A stretch of 64,000 bases of DNA from Cupriavidus sp. U2 (GCF_009663685.2 NZ_RCOG02000031.1:62001-126000), one strand, 5' to 3'; positions 1 to 9,216 are shown, counted from the stretch's first letter. The notes: generated by a model not told the origin, from the sequence alone. A program made the numbers and translations.

Positions 1-575
1 CCATACGACGGCAGCTTCTGCAGCAGCATGCCGGCCGCCACCTGGTCGTTCGATGCCAGCCACAGGCGTGTATCGAGCTGTTCGGACGCCTGCATGTAGT
101 GTTCGAGCACCTCTGTCATGGTCGCCAGCGGGCCATGTTCGTCGGCCAGCGGCACGATGCCCTGGTAGGCCTGCTGGCCCGGCAGCTTGTCCTGCGGGTC
201 CAGCGTGATGGCGAAGCGGCCCTTGCCATGCACGTTCACGAGCTGCTTGAGCGTGGCGTCGTCCGCAATCTCGGCACCCTCGGCAATCTTGGCCGTGGCG
301 CGCAGCGACAGGTCGGACAGACATTCCACCACCAGCATGCGCACCGGCCCGTCGCCGTGTACCTGCATGACCAGCGCGCCATTGAACTTCAGATTGGCAG
401 ACAGCAGCGCCGCGGCCGCGATCATCTCGCCCAGCACGCGCCGCACCGGCTCCGGATAGGCATGGCGGTTCAGCACCTCTTGCCAGGTGGATTCGATGCG
501 GACCAGTTCGCCACGCACGGGCGCGGCATCGAACAGGAATTTCTGAAGCGTATCGGGATTCGAGGAGGCGGTCAC
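1..575 (-). CDS. hslO: Hsp33 redox-regulated chaperone (partial, C-terminus outside window)
   Basis: Hsp33 is a cytoplasmic holdase chaperone switched on by oxidation. The visible part is the N-terminal 191 residues, reading from a GTG at 575; it shows the family pattern DTLQKFLFDAAPVRGELVRI early on, LLSANLKFNG, and the HGDGPVRMLVVEC stretch of the substrate-binding fold. The C-terminal zinc centre (CXC...CXXC), which senses oxidation, would lie beyond position 1 and cannot be checked. GTG is chosen because the conserved part begins about ten codons after it. Family assignment is strong. Confidence 0.93.
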   Translation of the reverse strand, partial: MTASSNPDTLQKFLFDAAPVRGELVRIESTWQEVLNRHAYPEPVRRVLGEMIAAAALLSANLKFNGALVMQVHGDGPVRMLVVECLSDLSLRATAKIAEGAEIADDATLKQLVNVHGKGRFAITLDPQDKLPGQQAYQGIVPLADEHGPLATMTEVLEHYMQASEQLDTRLWLASNDQVAAGMLLQKLPSY

Positions 576-622
576 GGTTCTGTCTAGCGGTTAAGTCGGC
601 GTATCGGCTGAGTCCGGGGCGG

Positions 623-1147
623 TCAGCCGATGCGCTTGAGTTCGGTCTTGTATACGGCCTGCCGCTTCGCATACGTCTCGGCGTTGCGATAGAGGTTGGC
701 CACGTCGGCGTCGGTCAGTTCGCGCACCACCTTGGCGGGCGCGCCCAGGATCAGCGAGCGGTCCGGAAACACCTTGTTCTCGGTGATCACGGCGCCAGCG
801 CCGACCAGGCATTCCTTGCCGATCACGGCGCCATTGAGCACCACGGCCTGGATGCCGATCAGCGAGCCTTCGCCCACGGTGCAGCCGTGCAGCATGGCCT
901 GATGGCCCACCGACACCTTGTCGCCCAGCGTCAGCGGACGGCCCGGATCGGTGTGCAGCACCGAGCCTTCCTGGATGTTGGTGTCTTCGCCCACCACGAT
1001 CGGCTCGTTGTCGCCGCGAATCACCACCCCCGGCCAGGCGCTGGCACGCGCCTTGAGCGTCACGTTGCCGATGATGGTGGCTTCCGCCGCCACATAGGCG
1101 TCCTCGTGGATTTTCGGGGCGGTATCGCCGAGCTGGTAAAGCGCCAT
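623..1147 (-). CDS. Gamma-class carbonic anhydrase family protein
   Basis: A 174-residue left-handed beta-helix hexapeptide protein of the gamma carbonic anhydrase/YrdA-PaaY type. The three metal ligands typical of the fold are visible as His65, His82 and His87 (VLHTD, GHQAMLHG). Repeats such as IGNVTLKARASAWPGVVIRGD form the helix turns. Start ATG at 1147 follows AGGAGA at good spacing; a longer reading to 1228 lacks family similarity and is not used. Whether it hydrates CO2 or acts in another role is unknown, since many YrdA-like proteins show weak or no activity. Confidence 0.9.
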   Translation of the reverse strand: MALYQLGDTAPKIHEDAYVAAEATIIGNVTLKARASAWPGVVIRGDNEPIVVGEDTNIQEGSVLHTDPGRPLTLGDKVSVGHQAMLHGCTVGEGSLIGIQAVVLNGAVIGKECLVGAGAVITENKVFPDRSLILGAPAKVVRELTDADVANLYRNAETYAKRQAVYKTELKRIG

Positions 1148-1279
1148 GGGGTCTCCTGCTGAATGTGCGTAATTGGGGATGGCCGCCCCGATTAAAAGAG
1201 CCCGCCGACAGGGCCGGCCCGGGGACAAGCTTCGGGCGGGCAGGGGCTCTACAATGGCGGCTTCCCGAATTTTACGCCT

Positions 1280-2164
1280 ATGCCAGTGATCGCACCCGCC
1301 GACATCGCGTCCACGCCACTTGTCGAGCCCTTGCCCGCGGCCGCCGCCGTGCCGGCCTCGGCGCGCCGGGGCGCCCTGGACGTGCTATGCATGACCGATG
1401 CCCGGGCCAAGGCCGCAGCGGCCCGCGCCCTGTATGCCGCGCTGCTGGCCGGTGGGGATACCGTGGTCGACCCGGATGAAAGCCTCGTGGCGCCGCCGGG
1501 CGCGGTGCCTGGCCGCCCGGCGCGCCCCGAACTGGTGCCGCCCATGCGGGTGGAGCGACGCCGGTCGATCCACACCACGGCCGGCCGCGCCAACATGATC
1601 CACGCGCTGTGCCATATCGAATTCAACGCGATCAACCTGGCACTCGACGCCGTCTGGCGTTTTTCCGGCATGCCGGCCGACTATTACCGCGACTGGCTGC
1701 GCGTGGCCGACGAAGAGGCCTATCACTTCACATTGCTGGCCGATCACCTGCAGACGCTGGGTGCCACCTATGGCGATTTCCCGGCGCACAACAGCCTTTG
1801 GGAGATGACCGACAAGACGGCGGGCGACGTGCTGGCCCGCATGGCGCTGGTGCCGCGCACGCTGGAGGCGCGCGGGCTCGATGCCTCGCCGCCGGTGCGT
1901 GCCAAGCTGGCCGATGCCGGCGACGAAGCCGCCGCGGCGATCATCGACATCATCCTGCGCGACGAGGTGGGCCACGTGGCCATCGGCAATCGCTGGTACC
2001 GCTGGCTTTGCAACCAGCGCGGACTGGAGCCAGTGGCCACCTATGCGCAGCTGGCCGAGCAGTACAAGGCGCCGAAGCTGCGAGGGCCGTTCAACCTCGA
2101 CGCGCGCCGCGCGGCGGGGTTCGACGAGGATGAACTGGCGTGGCTGGAGGCCTCGGCCGGCTAG
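1280..2164 (+). CDS. DUF455 ferritin-like domain protein
   Basis: A 294-residue protein of the DUF455 ferritin-like family, with the four-helix di-iron pattern visible: Glu114 (HIEFNAI), the EEAYH motif at 145-149, and DEVGH at 228-232. The family is common in proteobacteria; its reaction is not established and the older label of rhamnosyltransferase is not supported by these motifs. Its stop codon shares the sequence CTAG with the stop of the convergent acyl-CoA synthetase gene, so the two genes end on the same four bases. Confidence 0.88.
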   Translation: MPVIAPADIASTPLVEPLPAAAAVPASARRGALDVLCMTDARAKAAAARALYAALLAGGDTVVDPDESLVAPPGAVPGRPARPELVPPMRVERRRSIHTTAGRANMIHALCHIEFNAINLALDAVWRFSGMPADYYRDWLRVADEEAYHFTLLADHLQTLGATYGDFPAHNSLWEMTDKTAGDVLARMALVPRTLEARGLDASPPVRAKLADAGDEAAAAIIDIILRDEVGHVAIGNRWYRWLCNQRGLEPVATYAQLAEQYKAPKLRGPFNLDARRAAGFDEDELAWLEASAG

Positions 2165-3900
2165 TTCGCCGGATTCCCGGCCCGTTGCTGTGCGCGTTCC
2201 TGCTCCATCAGCCGCAGCACACGGCGCTGGATCTTGCCCGTGGTCGTCATCGGCAGCTGGTCGATGAATTCGATGGCCTTCGGGTATTCATAAGGCGCCA
2301 GCTGGCCGCGCACATGCTGCTGCAGTTCGGCCACCAGCGCCGCATCGTTGTCGAACGAGCGCGCCACGGCGGGCGTCAGCACGATGAACGCCTTGACGAT
2401 GGCCCCGCGCTCGGGGTCTGGCGACGGCACCACGGCGCAGTTCGACACCGCCGGATGCTTGAGCAGGCAGTTCTCGATCTCGCTCGGCCCGATCCGATAG
2501 CCCGATGACTTGAACACGTCGTCGGCGCGGCCCTGATACCAGAGATAGCCCTCGGCATCCATGCGCGCCAGGTCGCCGGTGCGGCACCACCGCAGCCCGT
2601 CCGATTCCGAGTACTTGCCAGCCGTGGCGGCCTCGTTCTTCCAGTAGCCCAGGAAGAATACGGGGTCGGGATGGCCGTGGACATCGGTGGCGCAGACGGC
2701 CACCTCGCCATCCTCGCCCGGCGCGCACGGGCGGCCTTCATCGTCGATCACGGCCACGCGGTGGCCCGGATAGGGACGGCCCATCGACCCCGGCCGCGCC
2801 GGCCAGCCCAGGCGGTTGTTGTCGTATTGCGCCGTGCAGTTGCCAACGATGTAGTTGATCTCGGTCTGGCCGAACATCTCGTTGACGATCACCCCCAGCG
2901 CGTCGCGGCACCACGTGAATACCGTCTCGCCCACGGCCTCGCCGGCGCTCATGATGGCGCGCAGCTTCAGATCGTATTTTTCCGATGGCGTTGGGCAGGC
3001 CTTCATCATCTGCTTGAGCGCGGTCGGGAACAGGAAGGTGTTGGTCACGCCGTAGCGTTCCAGCAGTTCGAAGGCGCGGTCGGCGGTAAAACGTCCCTGG
3101 TAGCCGACGATCGGACGGCCGAAATACAGCGCCGGCATCAGCGCATCCCACAGTCCGCCGGTCCAGGCCCAGTCGGCGGGGCTCCAGAACACGTCGTCAT
3201 CCTGCGGATACCAGTTCTGCGAGCACACAAAGCCGGTCAGGTTGCCGATCAGCGCGCGGTGCGGAATCAGCGCGCCCTTGGGCGGCCCCGTGGTGCCGCT
3301 GGTGTAGATCAGCACCGCGGCTTCGTCGGCCTTGGTCTGTTCGGCCGTGAAATCGGGCAGTTGGGCGGCCAGCAGGACGTCCCAGTCCAGGTCGCCGCGG
3401 CCGGTGGCCTGGCCGGCGCCGATGATGGTCTTCAGCGTGGGGCAGTCGGGCCGGGCGGCCAGCAGGTTGTCGATCGAGGTTTCGTCGGCGATGGCCACGC
3501 GCGTTTCGCTATGGTCGATCCGGTAGGAAAGGGCTTCGGGACCGAACAGCATCGACAGCGGCATGGCAATCGCGCCAAGCTGATATACGGCCATGCCGGC
3601 GATGACCGTCTCGATGCGCTGGGGCATCACGATGGCCACGCGGTCGCCGCGCTGCACGCCAAGCTCGCGCAGCGCCCGCGACAGCCGGTTGGCCTCCGCC
3701 TGGATATGCGCATACGTGTATGACGCGCGCCGGCCGTCCTCGTGTTCGGTATGCACGGCGACGCGGCTGGCCGTGGCCGGGTCGCGCGCCCAGCGGCCGC
3801 AGCAGACTTCGGCCAGATTGAAGAACGCGGGGACGTCCCAGTGGAACGATTCGTGCAGCGCGTGATAGTCGTCACGGCGCGTGGCCGGCAAGGCGGTCAT
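2161..3900 (-). CDS. AMP-dependent acyl-CoA synthetase (ACSM-like)
   Basis: A 579-residue adenylate-forming enzyme that activates a carboxylic acid with ATP and CoA. The phosphate-binding motif LIYTSGTTGPPKG, the core motif NEMFGQTE, the hinge GDLARMDAEGYLWYQGRADD and the C-terminal TTTGKIQRR lysine motif are all present and in order. The overall pattern resembles medium-chain/ACSM-type synthetases; the substrate cannot be read from sequence. Start ATG at 3900 was chosen because similarity begins there, although the frame stays open to 4227. It is divergent from the alpha/beta hydrolase gene and shares a spacer with a perfect palindrome. Confidence 0.9.
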   Translation of the reverse strand: MTALPATRRDDYHALHESFHWDVPAFFNLAEVCCGRWARDPATASRVAVHTEHEDGRRASYTYAHIQAEANRLSRALRELGVQRGDRVAIVMPQRIETVIAGMAVYQLGAIAMPLSMLFGPEALSYRIDHSETRVAIADETSIDNLLAARPDCPTLKTIIGAGQATGRGDLDWDVLLAAQLPDFTAEQTKADEAAVLIYTSGTTGPPKGALIPHRALIGNLTGFVCSQNWYPQDDDVFWSPADWAWTGGLWDALMPALYFGRPIVGYQGRFTADRAFELLERYGVTNTFLFPTALKQMMKACPTPSEKYDLKLRAIMSAGEAVGETVFTWCRDALGVIVNEMFGQTEINYIVGNCTAQYDNNRLGWPARPGSMGRPYPGHRVAVIDDEGRPCAPGEDGEVAVCATDVHGHPDPVFFLGYWKNEAATAGKYSESDGLRWCRTGDLARMDAEGYLWYQGRADDVFKSSGYRIGPSEIENCLLKHPAVSNCAVVPSPDPERGAIVKAFIVLTPAVARSFDNDAALVAELQQHVRGQLAPYEYPKAIEFIDQLPMTTTGKIQRRVLRLMEQERAQQRAGNPAN

Positions 3901-3960
3901 GCAATTGTCTCCAATGTTCCCGCTCGCTTCAGATAGCCGTTTGGCTATAATCCGACAAGC

Positions 3961-3972
3961 GAACGATCGTTC
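3961..3972. promoter_or_regulatory. Perfect 12-bp palindrome, probable TetR-family operator
   Basis: GAACGATCGTTC is a perfect inverted repeat in the 145-bp spacer between the divergent acyl-CoA synthetase and alpha/beta hydrolase genes. A TATAAT hexamer lies at 3946-3951 on the plus strand, 9 bp upstream of the palindrome. Sequences of this form are typical of TetR-family operators controlling fatty or branched acid degradation. No regulator gene lies next to it, so the protein would be encoded elsewhere. Confidence 0.5.
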
Positions 3973-4045
3973 TATTTTTATCCGGGCCGCCGCGTGGCCA
4001 TGGGCTGCGCGCGCATCGGAAGACCCGGGCAACAGGGCAGACACC

Positions 4046-4939
4046 ATGACCATCACGGAAACTTCGCGTTCCGAATTTATCACGCTGCGCGGCCTGCGCA
4101 CGCACGTCCGCCACTGGGGCCCACCCGGCGCGCGCAAGCTGTTCATGCTGCATGGCTGGATGGATGTGGCGGCGTCGTTCCAGTTCCTGGTCGATGCGTT
4201 CCAGCGCGACTGGCATGTGATTGCCATGGACTGGCGCGGCTTTGGCGAATCCGATTATCCGACGCAGTACCCGGGCACGCGCTCGTACTGGTTCCCTGAT
4301 TACGTGGCCGACCTGGAGGCGCTGCTCGACCATTACCAGCCCGAGGGGCAGGTAGACCTGGTGGGTCACAGCATGGGTGCCAACGTGGTGTGCATCTACG
4401 CCGGCGTCAGGCCCGAACGCGTGCGCCGCGTGGTGGACCTGGAAGGTTTCGGCCTGACGCGCACGCGGCCAGACCAGGCGCCAGCCCGCCTGGCGCGCTG
4501 GCTCGACGAACTGCGCACGCCGCCCGAGCTGAAGACCTACGACAGCGAGGCCGCCGTGGCTGCACGGCTGCAGAAGACCAATCCGCGCCTGCCCGACGAC
4601 CGCGCCGCCTTCCTGGCTGCGCACTGGTCGCGCCGCAATGCAGCGGGCCGTTGGGAGATCCTGGGCGACGGCGCGCACAAGATGACCAACCCGACGCTGT
4701 ATCGCATCGACGAGATCATGGCGATCTGGGAAAAGGTGTCCGCGCCGGTGCTGCACGTGGAAGCGCGCGATTCGGCGACGCTCAAGCACATCGCGCACAA
4801 GCAGAGTATCGACGAGTTCAAGGAGCGGTTCCGCGCCTTTCCGGACTTCCGCGAGGTATTCGTCGACGACGCGGGGCATATGCTGCACCACGACCAGCCG
4901 AAGGTGGTGGCGGGGTTGATCGAGGAGTTCTTGGGGTAA
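4046..4939 (+). CDS. Alpha/beta hydrolase
   Basis: A 297-residue alpha/beta hydrolase. The nucleophile elbow GHSMGAN places Ser109, and the C-terminal DDAGHMLHHD places the catalytic His near 278; LFMLHGWMD carries the oxyanion-hole HGW. It has no signal peptide and is probably cytoplasmic. ATG at 4046 is preferred because the family fold starts immediately after it. Divergent placement from the acyl-CoA synthetase suggests a shared role, such as releasing and then activating an acid, but the substrate is unknown. Confidence 0.87.
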   Translation: MTITETSRSEFITLRGLRTHVRHWGPPGARKLFMLHGWMDVAASFQFLVDAFQRDWHVIAMDWRGFGESDYPTQYPGTRSYWFPDYVADLEALLDHYQPEGQVDLVGHSMGANVVCIYAGVRPERVRRVVDLEGFGLTRTRPDQAPARLARWLDELRTPPELKTYDSEAAVAARLQKTNPRLPDDRAAFLAAHWSRRNAAGRWEILGDGAHKMTNPTLYRIDEIMAIWEKVSAPVLHVEARDSATLKHIAHKQSIDEFKERFRAFPDFREVFVDDAGHMLHHDQPKVVAGLIEEFLG

Positions 4940-4962
4940 GTGTTGGGAATTTACCCCTGGTT

Positions 4963-5094
4963 TGCTCCCCTCTCCCGCCTGCGGGAGAGGGGCCGGGGGT
5001 GAGGGTCATGCCGTTCAAATGGCGACACGTCGGCAAGCAGAACCGCTTTACCCTCTCCCCCCAACCCCTCTCCCACGAGTGGGAGCGGGGAGCA
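4963..5094. repeat. Inverted pair of REP-like palindromic elements
   Basis: Two copies of a GC-rich palindromic unit face each other: one at 4963-5006 and an inverted copy at 5050-5094. Each has a CTCTCCC...GGGAGAG stem and a GGGTGAGGG-like tail. They lie between convergent genes (the hydrolase and ferredoxin reductase), the usual place for REP/BIME-type elements. They may also act as a transcription stop for both genes. Confidence 0.75.
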
Positions 5095-5117
5095 AACACC
5101 CAGCCACTTGCGGCGGC

Positions 5118-6185
5118 TCAAGCGTGCGTGAGTTTTTCCTTCAGCGCCGGGTTGTTGCTGGTGTGCATATGGACCAGCGCCTTGTCGGGAAACGCGTAGT
5201 GATACGCCTTGCGCAGCGCCAGCGCGGCTTCGTGGAAGCCCGACAGGATCAGCTTCTGCTTGTTTGGATAAACGGCGATGTCTCCGGCCGCAAAGATGCC
5301 GCGGCGCGAGGTTTCGTAGGTGGTGGTGTTCTCGATGTGGATGCGGCCGGCGTGCATGTCCAGATCCCACTGGGCGATCGGACCCGGTTCGGACACCAGC
5401 CCGTACAGCGCGACGAGCTCGTCGGCCTCGATGGTGCGGTCGCCATCGCGGGTCTTGATGCCGGCGTGGGTGAGGGCGCCGGCGTCGTCGGTTTGCAGGC
5501 TGCCGAGCATGCCGACCACGAAATCCATCTCGCCCGCGTCAACGGCGGCGCGCATCGCGCCCACTGTGTGATCGGCGGCACGAAAGCCTTCGCGCCGGTG
5601 CAGCAGCGTGACGCGTGCCGCCACCTTGCGCAGCGCCAGCGCCCAGTCCAGCGCGGAATCGCCGCCGCCGGCCACGATCACGCGCTTGCCGGCGAAGCGC
5701 GACACGTCGCGCACGGCGTAGTGCACATGCCGGTCTTCCAGCGCGGCGGCTTCGGGCAGCGACACGCGCTGCGGGGCGAACGCCCCGGCACCCGCGCAGA
5801 TCAGCACCGCCGCCACGTCGAATCGCTTGCCGCCATCGGTCGTGATCAGCAGGCGCGGATGGCCATCGGCGCCGTGGGTGTCGCTGACCGACTGCGCACG
5901 CTGGCTGAAGTGCATCGGAAACGCGAACGGCGCGCACTGTTCGAGCAGGCGATCCACCAGTTCCTGCGCCAGGCAGCCCGGCACGGCCGGAATGTCATAG
6001 ATTGGCTTTTCTGGATAGAGCTCGGTGCATTGGCCGCCGGCGCGGTCCAGCACGTCGATCAGCTCGCACTTGAGGCCCAGCACGCCGGCCTGGAACGCCG
6101 CGAACAGGCCGACAGGGCCGGCGCCGACGATCAGCACGTCGGTCTGGATGGTTTCCGGGGGCGTGGCGGCGGGCGTGGAGGACAT
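5118..6185 (-). CDS. Ferredoxin/flavodoxin-NADP+ reductase, thioredoxin-reductase-like type
   Basis: A 355-residue FAD flavoprotein. An FAD-binding GAGPVG lies at 21-26, CTELYPEKPIYDIPAVPG near 52-68, an NADP-binding VAGGGDSALDWA in the middle, and a C-terminal GIFAAGDIAVYP FAD motif. There is no CxxC redox pair of true thioredoxin reductase, which fits the TrxR-like ferredoxin-NADP reductase family. It would reduce ferredoxin or flavodoxin with NADPH. The ATG at 6185 is used; the open frame beyond it carries no similarity. Confidence 0.9.
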   Translation of the reverse strand: MSSTPAATPPETIQTDVLIVGAGPVGLFAAFQAGVLGLKCELIDVLDRAGGQCTELYPEKPIYDIPAVPGCLAQELVDRLLEQCAPFAFPMHFSQRAQSVSDTHGADGHPRLLITTDGGKRFDVAAVLICAGAGAFAPQRVSLPEAAALEDRHVHYAVRDVSRFAGKRVIVAGGGDSALDWALALRKVAARVTLLHRREGFRAADHTVGAMRAAVDAGEMDFVVGMLGSLQTDDAGALTHAGIKTRDGDRTIEADELVALYGLVSEPGPIAQWDLDMHAGRIHIENTTTYETSRRGIFAAGDIAVYPNKQKLILSGFHEAALALRKAYHYAFPDKALVHMHTSNNPALKEKLTHA

Positions 6186-6299
6186 GGCGGGAAGCGGAAA
6201 AATGCGGTGTGGACAGGCCCCATCATACCTTGCGTGCCACGGCAATCCGGGCACACCACCTTTGACGGCAGGGCTAAAAAAGCCCGCCGGGAGTAGAAT

Positions 6300-7151
6300 A
6301 TGCCCATGCAAAACGCCCATGCCATCAACGCCGACCTGCACTGCCATTCCACCGTGTCCGACGGGATGTTGTCACCGTCCCAGGTGGCCGCACGTGCGCA
6401 CGCCGGCGGCGTGGCGTTCTGGGCGCTGACCGACCACGACGAGGTGGGCGGCCAGGCCGAAGCCCGTGCCGCCGCCGAATCGCTGGGCATGCGCTATGTG
6501 CCTGGCGTGGAGATTTCGGTCACCTGGGCCGGGCAGACCGTGCACATCGTCGGCCTGCAGATCGATCCGTTCAACGCGGACCTGATCGATGGCCTGGCCC
6601 GCACCCGCGACGGCCGTGCGCGCCGTGCGCAGGACATCGGCGAGGCACTGGCAAAAATCGGCATCCCCGGCGCCTACGAAGGCGCGCTGCGCCACGTCGG
6701 CAATCCCGACCTCATTTCGCGCACGCACTTTGCGCGCTGGCTGGTGGATGAGGGCCGCTGCAAGACCATCGGCGATGTGTTCAGCGAATACCTGTCGGAA
6801 GGCCGCCCGGGCTTCGTGCCGCACCGCTGGTCGGCGTTGAAAGACGCCGTGGGCTGGATTCGCGGCGCCGGCGGCATTGCGGTGATGGCGCACCCGGGCC
6901 GCTACAACTACACCGATTTGCAACACGACGCGCTGTTCGACGAATTCACGCAACTGGGCGGCCGCGCGGTGGAGGTCGTGACCGGCAGCCATACGCCCGA
7001 CCAGTTCCGCCGTTACGCCGATGTGGCGCGCCACTATGGCCTGCTGGCGTCGCGCGGATCGGATTTCCACGGCCCCGGCGAGGGCCGGGTGGAGATCGGC
7101 ACGCTGCCGCCGCTGCCGTCGGACGTCACGCCGGTCTGGTACGACTGGTAA
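6300..7151 (+). CDS. rnm: PHP-domain 5'-3' exonuclease / 3',5'-nucleotide bisphosphate phosphatase (RNase AM family)
   Basis: A 283-residue PHP-domain phosphoesterase. Metal-binding motifs are ADLHCHSTVSDG near residue 11, ALTDHDEVGG near 42, PGVEIS, MAHPGRY and SRGSDFHG near the C-terminus. In E. coli the orthologue YciV/TrpH trims 5' ends of rRNA and dephosphorylates 3',5'-nucleotides. The next gene is the yciO homologue, the same order as in E. coli, which supports the assignment. A second in-frame ATG two codons in (6306) is an equally good start. Confidence 0.88.
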   Translation: MPMQNAHAINADLHCHSTVSDGMLSPSQVAARAHAGGVAFWALTDHDEVGGQAEARAAAESLGMRYVPGVEISVTWAGQTVHIVGLQIDPFNADLIDGLARTRDGRARRAQDIGEALAKIGIPGAYEGALRHVGNPDLISRTHFARWLVDEGRCKTIGDVFSEYLSEGRPGFVPHRWSALKDAVGWIRGAGGIAVMAHPGRYNYTDLQHDALFDEFTQLGGRAVEVVTGSHTPDQFRRYADVARHYGLLASRGSDFHGPGEGRVEIGTLPPLPSDVTPVWYDW

Positions 7152-7183
7152 CCCGCCCCTTCCCCCGAAAAGCCGCGCCCCTC

Positions 7184-7819
7184 ATGTCCCAGTACTTCGA
7201 GATCCATCCCGACAACCCGCAGGCGCGGCTGGTGAAGCAGGCCGCGCAGATCGTGCAGAAGGGCGGGCTGATCGCGCTGCCCACCGATTCCAGCTACGCG
7301 CTGGCCTGCCAGCTGGACGACAAGTCCGCCGTGGAACGCCTGCGCCGGCTGCGCGGCATCGACGAAAAGCACCATCTGACGCTGATGTGCAGCGACCTGT
7401 CGGAACTCGGCAACTTCGCCCGGGTCGATAACCGCCAGTACCGCTGGATCAAGGGCGCCACGCCCGGTCCGTACGTGTTCATCCTGGAGGCGACCAAGGA
7501 AGTGCCCAGGCGGCTGTCGCACCCGGCGCGCAAGACCATTGGCGTGCGCGTGCCCGACCACCTGATTCCGCTGGCGCTGGTGGCGGAGCTCGGGCAGCCG
7601 CTGATTTCGGCCACGCTCCAGCTGCCGGGCGACGAGGCGCCGATGAACGAACCAGCCGAAATCCGTGCGCGGCTGGAAAAACAGATCGACCTGGTGATCT
7701 GTGGCGGCCCGGCGCCGGCCCAGCCGACCACGGTGATCGACCTGACCAGCGGCGAACCGGAACTGGTTCGTGCCGGGCGGGGCGATGTGGAGCGATTCGG
7801 ACTGACGGCCGCCGCCTGA
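7184..7819 (+). CDS. yciO: YciO-type threonylcarbamoyl-AMP synthase-like protein
   Basis: A 211-residue Sua5/YciO/YrdC-fold protein. The N-terminus MSQYFEIHPDNPQARLV, the LPTDSSYALAC substrate motif, and RKTIGVRVPDH match the YciO branch rather than TsaC or Sua5. YciO proteins bind ATP and may make threonylcarbamoyl-AMP weakly; whether this one serves tRNA t6A modification is uncertain. It lies 32 bp after the PHP-domain gene on the same strand, probably one transcript. Confidence 0.88.
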   Translation: MSQYFEIHPDNPQARLVKQAAQIVQKGGLIALPTDSSYALACQLDDKSAVERLRRLRGIDEKHHLTLMCSDLSELGNFARVDNRQYRWIKGATPGPYVFILEATKEVPRRLSHPARKTIGVRVPDHLIPLALVAELGQPLISATLQLPGDEAPMNEPAEIRARLEKQIDLVICGGPAPAQPTTVIDLTSGEPELVRAGRGDVERFGLTAAA

Positions 7820-7922
7820 TCCTGCCCGCCTTGTCTTTTGACCTGTCGTTTCTGATACATACCGCACATCCACGGACATGCCGGACAGCCTTGGGCGCCG
7901 GCGGCCCAATAGAATAGTTCGC

Positions 7923-8588
7923 ATGGATTCCTCGATCGTCCAGACCTTTGCCGTATATGCGCTGCCCGTGCTGTTCGCCATCACGCTGCATGAGGCCGCG
8001 CATGGCTTCGTGGCCAGGTATTTCGGCGACGACACCGCCTGGCTGCTCGGGCGCGTCAGCCTGAACCCGATCCGCCATATCGATCCGATCGGCACCGTGG
8101 CCGTGCCGCTGCTGCTGTATTTCCTGACCGCCGGACAGTTCGTGTTCGGGTTCGCCAAGCCCGTGCCGGTGGTGTTCAGCCACCTGCGCAACCCGCGCTG
8201 GCATGGGATGTGGGTGGCGCTGGCCGGGCCCGGCAGCAATATCGTCCAGGCGTTCCTGTGGGCGCTGATCGCCGTGGGCCTGGCGCTGGCGCAGATCCAG
8301 GAGCCGTTCTGGAGCCAGATGGCCCGCGCCGGCGTGCTGGTCAACACCGTGGTGGCCGCGTTCAACCTGTTCCCCATCCCGCCGCTCGATGGGGGCCGCG
8401 TGCTGACCGCCTTTCTGCCGCGCCGCATGGCCGAGGCGGTGGGCCGTGTCGAGCCGTACGGCATCTTCATCGTGCTGGCGCTGGTGGCCGCCGGCGTCAT
8501 CACGCGCATCTGGATGCAGCCGGTGATGACGGTGCTGCTGTCGATCGTCGAACTGATGCTGCGCCCGGTGCTGATGGTGCTGCAGTAA
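7923..8588 (+). CDS. Site-2 protease family (M50) membrane metalloprotease
   Basis: A 221-residue polytopic membrane protein with the zinc motif HEAAH at 23-27 inside the first hydrophobic segment and the third ligand Asp156 in NLFPIPPLDGGRV, both diagnostic for M50 site-2 proteases. Hydrophobic segments are visible near 8-30, 55-75, 95-122, 136-158 and 185-205. It lacks PDZ and CBS domains, so it belongs to the minimal group of unknown substrate. ATG at 7923 is chosen because the upstream in-frame ATG at 7878 only adds a charged stretch with no similarity. Confidence 0.87.
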   Translation: MDSSIVQTFAVYALPVLFAITLHEAAHGFVARYFGDDTAWLLGRVSLNPIRHIDPIGTVAVPLLLYFLTAGQFVFGFAKPVPVVFSHLRNPRWHGMWVALAGPGSNIVQAFLWALIAVGLALAQIQEPFWSQMARAGVLVNTVVAAFNLFPIPPLDGGRVLTAFLPRRMAEAVGRVEPYGIFIVLALVAAGVITRIWMQPVMTVLLSIVELMLRPVLMVLQ

Positions 8589-8646
8589 CGCGCGCCGGGT
8601 GCCTTCTCGTGCCGGCTCGCCGGTTCCTTCCTATTTCCGTTCCTCC

Positions 8647-9216
8647 ATGCACTCCCAGCTTGCCCCGCCTTCCACCTGGCTGACCCGATGGGCCCATCTG
8701 ATCCGGCCCGGCGGCCGTGTCCTTGACCTGGCCTGCGGCAGTGGGCGGCACGCCGCGTGGCTGGCAAAGCAGGGGTTTGCGGTGCTGGCCGTGGACCGCG
8801 ATGCCGAGGCCGTCGCCGGGCTGCCGGCCGGCATCGATGGGCGGGTGGCCGATCTGGAGCAGGGCGCCTGGCCCCTGGCGGACGCCGGGCGGTTCGATGC
8901 CGTGGTGGTCACCAACTATCTGCACCGGCCGCTCTGGCCGCATCTGCTGGACGCGCTGGCGCCGGGCGGCGTGCTGATCTACGAGACCTTCGCGGCCGGC
9001 AACGAGACCGTCGGCAAGCCGTCGCGGCCCGATTTCCTGCTGCGGCCCGGCGAACTGCTGGAAGTGACACGAGGCGTGTTGCGCGTGACGGGTTACGAGG
9101 ACGGCACGCTGGAGGCGCCGCGCGAGGCCTTCGTGCAGCGGATTTGTGCCGTCCGCGAGGCGTCCGGCCGGACGCCGGAGGCGCCGCCGCCGCGTTATCC
9201 GTTACCTGTGGCGTAA
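8647..9216 (+). CDS. Class I SAM-dependent methyltransferase
   Basis: A 189-residue Rossmann-fold methyltransferase. Motif I is VLDLACGSGRHAAWLA near residue 25, followed by the acidic end of strand 2 (LAVDRDAEA) and a motif-IV region VVTNYLHRPLWPHLL. It resembles the small TehB-like methyltransferases; the substrate is not known. ATG at 8647 follows a weak ribosome site. It is encoded 58 bp after the M50 protease gene on the same strand. Confidence 0.82.
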   Translation: MHSQLAPPSTWLTRWAHLIRPGGRVLDLACGSGRHAAWLAKQGFAVLAVDRDAEAVAGLPAGIDGRVADLEQGAWPLADAGRFDAVVVTNYLHRPLWPHLLDALAPGGVLIYETFAAGNETVGKPSRPDFLLRPGELLEVTRGVLRVTGYEDGTLEAPREAFVQRICAVREASGRTPEAPPPRYPLPVA

